Positions 1 to 4,988 of a stretch of DNA of 6,295 nucleotides are shown one piece after another. The notes beneath the pieces are model-generated. The model did no database searches, had not been told where the DNA came from, and saw only the letters and a list, made by a program, of their open reading frames with translations. This stretch comes from Spirochaetaceae bacterium (lineage in GTDB: Bacteria; Spirochaetota; Spirochaetia; Treponematales; Treponemataceae). The stretch is taken from assembly GCA_031272345.1 (NCBI GenBank), contig JAISTZ010000135.1, positions 1 to 6,295 on the forward strand, read 5' to 3'. A program made the position numbers and the translations under genes. How positions within the stretch are numbered: position 1 is the first letter of the stretch; the number at the start of each line of letters is the position of its first letter.

Positions 1-350
1 TAGCGGTAGAGGAGGAGCCGTTCCTCCAGGTTGAGGATTTCGTCGTTCAACACGCTGTAGGGCATGTCCGCGAAAAACGCCGCCAGAGTCTCCCCCGTGC
101 ATGAGGGGATGTGGGTGACCGCCGCCAGAATCGATTCGTCGAAGGGGGAGAGGAGCGCCAGGATGGTCTCCTTGTGTTCGTCCTTCTGGAGAAAAATCCC
201 CAGGTCTTCGATCAGCTTCTGCTTGCTGTAGGGCGTCTTGATTTCGCCCAGGTGCATCCGCACGAGGTCGTAGAAAATCTGATCCGGCAGCGCCGTAATC
301 ACTTCCCGCCATTTGATGATCTTTTGCACCCTGTCGCTCGGTGTTTTCAT
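1..350 (-). CDS. Hypothetical protein downstream of XPB helicase (3' end outside window)
   Basis: The first 116 residues are visible, beginning MKTPSDRVQKIIKWREVI; the frame is open to the window edge. The ATG at 350 is preceded by a GGGGG stretch 4 nt upstream that can act as a ribosome binding site. The gene starts 33 bp after the helicase stop codon with no promoter between them, so it is probably the last visible gene of the bpuR-helicase operon. The visible part looks like a soluble, mostly helical domain, with a phrase SPFDESILAAV and a later LEERLLLY; I see no signal peptide, membrane segment or catalytic motif. I do not recognise the family. A helicase-associated protein is a reasonable guess from position only, because XPB-type helicases often have a dedicated partner gene. 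That it is a real gene is well supported by codon pattern and spacing; the function is unknown. Confidence 0.8.
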   Translation of the reverse strand, partial: MKTPSDRVQKIIKWREVITALPDQIFYDLVRMHLGEIKTPYSKQKLIEDLGIFLQKDEHKETILALLSPFDESILAAVTHIPSCTGETLAAFFADMPYSVLNDEILNLEERLLLYR

Positions 351-383
351 AATACCCCCGGTATCAAGGACGTCCCGAAAAAC

Positions 384-2261
384 TCACCTAGGGTTTTCCG
401 CGGCGCCCGGCAATTCCCGTACGGGAACTGCCTTGTGGTTCTCCCCTGCCGCCCTTTCGCTCCCCCAGGGGATCTCGTCGATTTCGTAGAGGGAGGATTC
501 ATCGCGGTAGCGGATGAGTCTATAATCATATCCTTGTTCCACAAGGAATTTTTGCCTGTTTGCGCTGAAGTCTTCTTCCACCGTGTTCCGCGTTACGAGG
601 GAAAAAAACCGCGAAATCCGCTCCTTTGGGCGGAGAATCCGACCCAGCCGCTGGGCCTCCTCCTGGCGGCTGCCGAAGGTGCCGGAAACCTGAATCGCCA
701 TGGAGGCGTCCGGCAGGTCGATGGCGAAGTTCGCCACCTTGGACACGATAAGCACCCGAATCTCCCCGCTCCGAAATTTGCCGTAGAGCACGTCCCGCTC
801 GGCGGTGGAGGTCTTGCCCGTGATAATCGGCGCGCCCAGGAGGGCCTGTATCTTGACGAGCTGGTCGATGTACTGGCCTATCACCAGGATCTTGTCTCCA
901 TAATACCGTTCTACGAGGAGTTTTACAACCGGCAGCTTCCGGGGATTTTCGCTCCCGAGCCGGTGTTTGCCCCTGGGACCCGCCACGGCGTAGTCGATTT
1001 CCAGGGCAGGGTCAAGGTCGAGGCGCAGCTCGATGCACTGGGCGCTGGAAATCCATCCGGTCTGTTCGAGTTCCTTCCAGGGCACGTCGCAGCGCTTGGG
1101 GCCCACCAGGGAGAACACCATGCCCTCGAGCCCGTCCTCCCGCACCAGGGTCGCCGTGAGCCCGGCCCGGCGGATGCTCTGCAACTCCGCCGCCACCCGG
1201 AACACCGGGGCAGGGAGCAGGTGCACCTCGTCGTAGATGATGAGTCCCCAGGGGCGGGCCCTGAAGACCTCGAAATGGGGGAAGGGGCCCGTTTTGTGCT
1301 GCCTCCAGGTGAGGATCTGGTAGGTGGCTATGGTGACCGCGTTGATTTCTTTTTTTTCCCCCGTGTATTCGGAGATCTGGTCCGCCGTAAGGGTGGTTTT
1401 GTCCAGGAGCTCCGCAATCCACTGGTGCACCGCCGAGATGTTCGTGGTGACGATGAGGGTGGCCGTGCCGAGCATCTCCATGATCGCCATGCCCACGATG
1501 GTCTTTCCGGCCCCGCAGGGGAGCACGATCGTGCCGAACCCCGTGCCGGGGCCCCTGTCCCCCACAAGGGACCGGGCGGCCTGCATCTGGTATGACCGCA
1601 CCCGGAGGGGCTTCCCCGCGGCGGTCTCCGGGCGCAGGTGAATCTCAAGGGGCTCCCCGTCCCTGAGGGGCACCTCGTCCTTTACCGGATACCCCATGCC
1701 CAGGAGGGCCTGCTTGATGGTGCCCCGGTCCGTGAGGAGCAGGGTGAAGCAATTTTTTTTTTCGTCCTCCCCCAGGGTGATTCCGAAGGTGTCCTCCGGG
1801 GGCGCGTAGCGGGTTGGGGCAAGGTATTTCCTGAGCCCCTGGGCCGCAAGGATTTCCCGGTAGACCCTGGCGCTTGGGGTTACGAGGTAGAGCCTGGGCT
1901 CCGGTTCCGGCGTTTCCCCGTCCTCCCCCGGTTCGGGCATGGTTGGGGGGGCGCTCACCAGGCGGAGGAGGCCGAATTTCTGCATGGTCTCGTCCAGCCA
2001 CTGGGACACCGAGGGGGGCACCGGGTAGCGGGCGTATTTTGTGAGTGTTTCCCGCACCGCCGGGATGGTGAGCCCCGCGCTCGCCGCGTTCCACAGGGAA
2101 AGGGGGGTGAGCTGGTACGTGTGAAGGTGCTCCGGGGAGCTCTCCAGCTCCGCAAAGGGGATGAGGGCGCTCCTGCATTCCTCCGCAAGGGGGGCGTGTA
2201 CGTCAAGGAGGAGGGTTCTGTTGCTCTGCACGATTAAGGGCAGGGAGGTTCCGTCCGGCAT
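384..2261 (-). CDS. XPB/ERCC3-type DNA helicase (superfamily 2)
   Basis: This is a 3'-5' DNA helicase of the bacterial XPB family, related to the TFIIH subunit and presumed to act in DNA repair or transcription-linked DNA opening. Counting from the alternative ATG at 2267 (627 aa), the N-terminal domain begins with a family-typical PLIVQSNRTLLLDV. Walker A GAGKT is at 252-256, the DEVH box at 346-349, motif III TAT at 371-373, the XPB-specific RED motif at 376-378 and motif VI QRLGR at 539-543. About 30 residues after the helicase core (from about 598) look like a nonconserved tail. I chose the ATG at 2261 (625 aa) because neither ATG has a Shine-Dalgarno sequence and this one sits exactly 6 nt after a TATACT -10 box, as expected for a leaderless mRNA; 2267 remains possible. 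The gene follows bpuR by under 35 bp in the same frame. Identity is very secure; the start is less so. Confidence 0.95.
   Translation of the reverse strand: MPDGTSLPLIVQSNRTLLLDVHAPLAEECRSALIPFAELESSPEHLHTYQLTPLSLWNAASAGLTIPAVRETLTKYARYPVPPSVSQWLDETMQKFGLLRLVSAPPTMPEPGEDGETPEPEPRLYLVTPSARVYREILAAQGLRKYLAPTRYAPPEDTFGITLGEDEKKNCFTLLLTDRGTIKQALLGMGYPVKDEVPLRDGEPLEIHLRPETAAGKPLRVRSYQMQAARSLVGDRGPGTGFGTIVLPCGAGKTIVGMAIMEMLGTATLIVTTNISAVHQWIAELLDKTTLTADQISEYTGEKKEINAVTIATYQILTWRQHKTGPFPHFEVFRARPWGLIIYDEVHLLPAPVFRVAAELQSIRRAGLTATLVREDGLEGMVFSLVGPKRCDVPWKELEQTGWISSAQCIELRLDLDPALEIDYAVAGPRGKHRLGSENPRKLPVVKLLVERYYGDKILVIGQYIDQLVKIQALLGAPIITGKTSTAERDVLYGKFRSGEIRVLIVSKVANFAIDLPDASMAIQVSGTFGSRQEEAQRLGRILRPKERISRFFSLVTRNTVEEDFSANRQKFLVEQGYDYRLIRYRDESSLYEIDEIPWGSERAAGENHKAVPVRELPGAAENPR
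409..432. repeat. 24-bp near-perfect palindrome at the 3' end of the helicase gene
   Basis: The two 12-base halves are reverse complements except for one position. The core TTCCCGTACGGGAA is fully symmetric, with its centre between 420 and 421. In the minus-strand mRNA it folds into a roughly 10-bp stem (one G-U pair) around a GTAC tetraloop. It lies within the last 15 codons of the helicase (the VPVRELPG segment), about 60 nt before the next gene's start. No T-run follows, so it is not an intrinsic terminator. Possible roles are an mRNA-stabilising or processing hairpin between two operon genes, or a protein-binding site; these roles are inference. Confidence 0.6.
1753..1762 (-). repeat. A10 homopolymer tract inside the helicase gene
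   Basis: Ten consecutive A residues on the coding strand span the codons for E-K-K-N (residues about 169-172 of the 627-aa form), in the N-terminal region before the ATPase core. A second A8 run, preceded by five G, lies at 1350-1357. Runs this long stand out in GC-rich coding DNA where AAG could have been used for lysine. They are potential sites of polymerase slippage, giving truncated products before the helicase motifs. Confidence 0.6.
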
Positions 2262-2267
2262 ATACAT

Positions 2268-2295
2268 AGTATACGGAAAACCCGGTTTTTTTCAA
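2268..2295 (-). promoter_or_regulatory. Probable leaderless promoter of the helicase gene
   Basis: On the minus strand, TTGAAA (2295-2290) and TATACT (2273-2268) each match the sigma70 consensus at 5 of 6 positions and are separated by 16 bp. The -10 box directly abuts the first ATG (2267). The second ATG (2261) lies 6 nt beyond the -10 box, where transcription would begin. The -35 box overlaps the bpuR stop codon. This would let the helicase be made independently of bpuR. The site is predicted from sequence only. Confidence 0.55.
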
Positions 2296-2303
2296 CCGGT
2301 TTT
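2277..2303. other. Inverted repeat at the bpuR stop / helicase junction
   Basis: Minus-strand RNA can form a 10-bp stem (AAAACCGGTT against AACCGGGTTTT with one bulged G) with a 6-nt loop. The bpuR TGA sits at the loop edge. On the minus strand the 3' arm ends in only four U and then CC, so it would be a weak attenuator at best. On the plus strand it is followed by T residues up to 2307 and would look like an intrinsic terminator for antisense transcripts. It also overlaps the -35 region of the predicted helicase promoter. The structure is seen; the function is inferred. Confidence 0.45.
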
Positions 2304-2690
2304 TTTTGACACGATGTGTATCCTGCCGGTGCGCTTGGGGGGAGCGGGCTTTTCCTGCCTGTCCTGCTCCGGGGGGCGGGCAACCCTGGAGTAGAATTTC
2401 TCCCCCCCCGCGCCGGATTCGGGGCCGGATTTTGCGGGGAAGGGTCTCCGGGACTTTTTCCGCTCCCTCCTGTCCTGGTCGATAAACGAGAGGGATTCGT
2501 CCATGCCCCTGAAGAATTGCTGCATATCGTCCGCAAAGACAACGATGTCCCGGCGCTCAAAGTCTTCACCACTGCGGCTCTTGCTCTCGACAATCTGCAA
2601 AAAAACGTCGCCCGTCCGGTTTTCTTTTACGTTAAAAAAATACGACCGGTTCTCTAAAATTACCTTTGTGGTAAACAACTCGCCACGCAT
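2292..2690 (-). CDS. bpuR: Single PUR-domain nucleic-acid-binding protein (BpuR-like, DUF3276)
   Basis: A 132-aa protein whose first 70 residues strongly resemble Borrelia burgdorferi BpuR, a PUR-domain dimer that binds DNA and RNA and represses its own translation. The diagnostic stretch is YFFNVKENRTGDVFLQIVES (residues 17-36), followed by FERRDIVVF (44-52), the usual beta-sheet RNA/ssDNA-binding surface. Residues about 73-132 form a basic, Pro/Gly/Lys/Arg-rich tail, probably disordered, longer and more charged than the core needs. The ATG at 2690 is chosen because AAGGA lies 8 nt upstream; the ATG at 2699 has no usable spacing. The gene leads an operon with the XPB helicase. A G8 run (2402-2409) lies in the tail. 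If it autoregulates as in Borrelia, its short 5' leader would be the target; that is inference. Confidence 0.88.
   Translation of the reverse strand: MRGELFTTKVILENRSYFFNVKENRTGDVFLQIVESKSRSGEDFERRDIVVFADDMQQFFRGMDESLSFIDQDRRERKKSRRPFPAKSGPESGAGGEKFYSRVARPPEQDRQEKPAPPKRTGRIHIVSKKTG
2402..2409 (-). repeat. G8 homopolymer tract in the bpuR tail
   Basis: Eight consecutive G on the coding strand (within codons for Ala-Gly-Gly-Glu, about residues 94-97), downstream of the PUR domain. It is the longest G run in the window. Poly-G tracts of this size vary in length in Treponema pallidum. Loss of one G would keep the PUR core but switch the tail to another frame that stays open to position 2234, overlapping the helicase start. 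Confidence 0.55.
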
Positions 2691-2721
2691 ATCACCCATC
2701 CTTATAACTTGTAATGACGAT

Positions 2722-2750
2722 AGTATAGCACAGAAAAAGGGAATTGGCAA
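2722..2750 (-). promoter_or_regulatory. Sigma70-type promoter of the bpuR-helicase operon
   Basis: Minus-strand TTGCCA (2750-2745) and TATACT (2727-2722) are separated by exactly 17 bp. Transcription would start near 2715, leaving a leader of about 25 nt before the bpuR ATG that includes the AAGGA ribosome binding site. It lies in the short gap behind the histidine gene, in the same orientation. Confidence 0.75.
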
Positions 2751-2771
2751 GTGCGCCCGCGGGTCCCTCCC

Positions 2772-2785
2772 GATTCGCGCGAATC
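2772..2785. repeat. 14-bp perfect palindrome GATTCGCGCGAATC upstream of bpuR
   Basis: A perfect dyad centred at 2778/2779, 21 bp upstream of the bpuR -35 box and 27 bp past the end of the histidine gene. With flanking CCC/GGG it can also form an RNA hairpin in the histidine-operon transcript, but no T-run follows, so it is a poor intrinsic terminator. It could be an operator or upstream activator site for bpuR; no regulator can be named. Confidence 0.5.
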
Positions 2786-2812
2786 ACCGGGCATACGCTC
2801 TTTTAACGATGC

Positions 2813-4138
2813 TTACTGCTTGTGCCGCCTGTCCAGCTCGTCGAGCACGTCCCGGTAGGCGACCCCTTCGCGGTTCATAAGCACGGTCATAAAATAGAGG
2901 AGGTCCGCACATTCCCAGATCACCTCGGAGGGGCCCGCCGCTTCGGTGAGCTCCTCCGCCTCTTCCAGGATTTTTTCCCGCACCCGCTGGGCGTCCAGGG
3001 TGGCCGTGTAGGACCCCGGGGCGGGGTTTGCGAACCGGCCCTCCACGATGTTCCACAGCCGCTCCAGGGACGACTCCTCGGCGGCCTCCGAGGAAAAGCA
3101 GGACCAGCTCCCGGTGTGGCACACGGGCCCCTGGGGGACCACCGTGGCAAGGACCGTGTCCCTGTCGCAGTCCGCCCGGAGCCGGAGCAGCCGCAGGAAA
3201 TTGCCCGAAGTCTCGCCCTTGGTCCACAGGCGGTTCCGGGTGCGGCTCCAGAAGGTCAACCTGCCCGAGGCAAAGGTCGCGCGGATGGCGTCCTTGTTGG
3301 CAAAGCCCAGCATGAGGACCTCCCCGGCGGGACTCTGGGCGATCACCGGAATCAGGGGGGACTTCTGCCAGTCGAGGCACTCCGCAAAGCAGTCCGCCAG
3401 ATTCACCGCCCCCGTGTAGAGGGCCATGCCGAGCTGCGCGTCCACCCCAATCCGGGCCAGGGCTGCAACCTCTTCCAGGGTGGAGACCCCACCGGCGGCG
3501 ACCAGCCGCGTGGACACGCCCTCCCGGAGGCGCTTTACCGCGTCCATGTCCGTGCCCCCCATGCAGCCCTCTTTTTCCACGCACGTAAAAAGCAGCTCCG
3601 AGCAGTATTTTTCCGCGGCCCTGGCCCCCGCGATGAGGGGGACGCCGCTCGTCTTTGTCCAGCCGTTTACAGCGATGTTCCCGTTGATGGCGTCGACCGA
3701 GATGATGATCCGCTCCCTGCCGACGGCGGCCCCCAGGGCCTCAAGGAATTCCACGTTCAGGGGCACGGGGCCGGAATCATCGCCCCCAGACGGGCCGCTT
3801 GTCGGAGCTCCCTCTGCCGCCTTGAACGCCGCTGACCCCACGATGACCTTTTCCGCACCCAGGGACACCAGCTCTTTTGCCGTCTTTACGTCCCTGACGC
3901 CGCCCCCAACCCGCACGTTGCCCCGGCGGAGGAGGCCTTTGAGGATGTCCGTGTTCGCCGTCTTGCCCGAAGCGTCCCTGGCGCCCAGGGCCGCGTCCAG
4001 GTCGATTACCGCCACCTCGCCATATTTGTTGAACTCCGCAATCAGGGCTTCCGGGTCGTCCCGTTCCAGCATCAGGTCCCGGCCGTTCTTTAACTGCACC
4101 ACCCTGCCGCCCTTGAGGTCGATGGACGCAATCACCAT
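2813..4138 (-). CDS. Trifunctional HisA-HisI-HisE histidine biosynthesis fusion
   Basis: A 441-aa cytoplasmic enzyme with three domains. Residues 1-257 form a HisA (ProFAR isomerase) barrel: IDLKGGRVVQL with catalytic D7, GGGVRD (78-83), VIVGSAAF (98-105), the second catalytic Asp D149 in ISVDA, T185, AAGGV (214-218) and LGMALYTG (236-243). Residues 258-350 are HisI (PR-AMP cyclohydrolase): WSRTRNRLWTKGETSGN, the D323-C-D325-x-D327 metal site and C340/C347. Residues 355-441 are HisE (PR-ATP pyrophosphohydrolase): PGSYTA, then E393-x2-E396 and E409-x2-D412. Together these give steps 2, 3 and 4 of histidine synthesis. A low-complexity Gly/Ser/Pro insert occupies 107-127. The position usually held by a His in HisA (HxVDL) is A43, and the usual K-D-G-T is K-E-G-C (189-192). 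The ATG overlaps the upstream peptidase stop by 7 nt, with GAGGCGG upstream, so translation is probably coupled. Domain identities are secure; whether all three are active is not shown. Confidence 0.93.
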   Translation of the reverse strand: MVIASIDLKGGRVVQLKNGRDLMLERDDPEALIAEFNKYGEVAVIDLDAALGARDASGKTANTDILKGLLRRGNVRVGGGVRDVKTAKELVSLGAEKVIVGSAAFKAAEGAPTSGPSGGDDSGPVPLNVEFLEALGAAVGRERIIISVDAINGNIAVNGWTKTSGVPLIAGARAAEKYCSELLFTCVEKEGCMGGTDMDAVKRLREGVSTRLVAAGGVSTLEEVAALARIGVDAQLGMALYTGAVNLADCFAECLDWQKSPLIPVIAQSPAGEVLMLGFANKDAIRATFASGRLTFWSRTRNRLWTKGETSGNFLRLLRLRADCDRDTVLATVVPQGPVCHTGSWSCFSSEAAEESSLERLWNIVEGRFANPAPGSYTATLDAQRVREKILEEAEELTEAAGPSEVIWECADLLYFMTVLMNREGVAYRDVLDELDRRHKQ

Positions 4139-4830
4139 GACGAGCGCCGCCTCTGCCTGCCCCTGGCGATGAGCACAAGCCTGACAAGGTTCGCCAGGGC
4201 AAGAATCGCCGACGCCACGTAGGTGAGGGCGGCGGCGGTGAGCACCTTCCGCACCCCCTTGAGTTCGTCCTGATTCAGCGCGCCCGAGGACCGGAGGATT
4301 GCCAGGGCCCTGCGGGAGGCGTCGATTTCTACCGGCAGGGTGACGAAATAGAAGAGCACCGCCGCGGCAAAGAGGATGATTCCAACCTTGGTGAGCAGGC
4401 TGATGGAAGCGAAGATTCCGATGATCACCAGAATCGGCCCCGCCTGGGACCCGATGTTCGCCGCGGGCACCAGGGCGCTCCGCAGCACCAGGGGGCCGTA
4501 TTTCTGGGCGTCCTGGATGGCGTGGCCCGTCTCGTGGGCCGCCACGCCGATGGCCGCAATGGACGTGCGCCGGTACACGGGCTCCGAAAGCCTGAGCACC
4601 TTGGAGGAGGGGTCGTAGTGGTCCGTGAGCTTCCCCCCCACCCCCTCGATCGACACGTTCCCGATGTGATTGAGCCGCAGGAGGGTCTCGGCGGCCTGTT
4701 CCCCTGACATCCCCCTCTGGCTTTGGATTTTTGAGTACCTGTTGAAGGTCAAACTCACTTTAATCTGCGCCCACAGGGAAAGCAGGACCGCGGGCAGCAC
4801 GAGAATTACATAGTAATAATCAAAATACAT
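4132..4830 (-). CDS. YugP-type membrane zinc metallopeptidase
   Basis: A 232-aa protein of the Zn_peptidase_2 / YugP family, membrane-embedded neutral zinc proteases of poorly known substrate. Residues 5-22 are a first membrane segment. The zinc motif is H99-E100-T-G-H103 within AAHETGHAIQD, preceded by the family's HYDPSSKVLRLS region (71-82). Hydrophobic segments lie at about 120-146 and 148-166, followed by PVEIDASRRA (166-175), whose E168 is the likely third zinc ligand. A last segment lies at about 198-222, with a basic tail RGRQRRRSS. Length is usual for the family. The start at 4830 is chosen over an ATG at 4863 because AGAGGAG lies 5 nt upstream and homologues begin at MYFDYYY. It is the first gene of a transcription unit with the HisA-I-E fusion, overlapping it by 7 nt. 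Nothing in the family links it to histidine synthesis, so the pairing looks like coupling of convenience. Confidence 0.92.
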   Translation of the reverse strand: MYFDYYYVILVLPAVLLSLWAQIKVSLTFNRYSKIQSQRGMSGEQAAETLLRLNHIGNVSIEGVGGKLTDHYDPSSKVLRLSEPVYRRTSIAAIGVAAHETGHAIQDAQKYGPLVLRSALVPAANIGSQAGPILVIIGIFASISLLTKVGIILFAAAVLFYFVTLPVEIDASRRALAILRSSGALNQDELKGVRKVLTAAALTYVASAILALANLVRLVLIARGRQRRRSSW

Positions 4831-4878
4831 GGGAGCTCCTCTGATATGCCGGACCAGGTTCATCCCGGACAGGCCCTT

Positions 4879-4912
4879 GCATTGTACGGGAAAGCGCCCG
4901 TGGAGTCAATGC
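4879..4912. promoter_or_regulatory. Nested inverted repeats over the yugP promoter (candidate operator)
   Basis: GCATTG (4879-4884) and CAATGC (4907-4912) are inverted copies framing the whole promoter from -10 to -35. Inside them ACGGG (4886-4890) and CCCGT (4897-4901) form a second inverted pair. The two dyads are offset by 2 bp. The Rrf2 regulators encoded next door are the obvious candidate binders, but the sequence does not match a motif I know for IscR or NsrR. Confidence 0.4.
4881..4909 (-). promoter_or_regulatory. Sigma70-type promoter of the yugP-hisAIE operon
   Basis: Minus-strand TTGACT (4909-4904) and TACAAT (4886-4881) with an exact 17-bp spacer. Predicted start of transcription is near 4874, giving about 44 nt of leader containing the AGAGGAG ribosome binding site. 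It is divergent from the rrf2 promoter, with only 8 bp between the two -35 boxes. Confidence 0.7.
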
Positions 4913-4917
4913 GCCCC

Positions 4918-4946
4918 TTGATGTCCGGCCCCTTATTCCCTATAAT
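4918..4946 (+). promoter_or_regulatory. Promoter of the tandem rrf2 genes
   Basis: TTGATG (4918-4923), a 17-bp spacer and a perfect TATAAT (4941-4946). The first ATG downstream, at 4953, is exactly 6 nt past the -10 box, at the expected transcription start, so the transcript would be leaderless. Because it is back-to-back with the yugP promoter, a regulator bound here could act on both operons. Confidence 0.72.
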
Positions 4947-4952
4947 GCACCT

Positions 4953-4988
4953 ATGAACACTGCACCTTGCCGGGCGGCTCCGTCATGA
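4953..4988 (+). CDS. Possible leaderless 11-codon upstream ORF (MNTAPCRAAPS)
   Basis: An ATG placed at the predicted first transcribed base opens an 11-residue frame ending in a TGA that overlaps the ATG of the first Rrf2 gene (ATGA, 4-nt overlap). The Rrf2 gene has only a weak GGGCGG as ribosome binding site, so ribosomes loaded here could reinitiate on it. The peptide contains one cysteine. It is supported only by position and geometry; 11 codons are too few for a codon-use test, and the ATG could be chance. Confidence 0.4.
   Translation: MNTAPCRAAPS

Noticed and set aside
111..1595. Long plus-strand open frame (494 codons) opposite the helicase gene
   Set aside because: It is antisense to a helicase with all motifs intact; the composition (Pro/Gly/Arg/His-rich) is that of a GC-rich shadow frame, and it has no recognisable domain.
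2306..2334. TTGACA on the plus strand as a -35 box
   Set aside because: No -10-like hexamer at 15-19 bp downstream and no plus-strand gene; it lies within bpuR coding sequence.
2751..2812. Intrinsic terminator after the histidine gene
   Set aside because: A hairpin is possible at the palindrome, but no T-run follows on the minus strand.
2822..3835. Plus-strand open frame (337 codons) opposite the HisA-I-E gene
   Set aside because: Shadow of a well-identified gene; low-complexity composition and no promoter or ribosome binding site.
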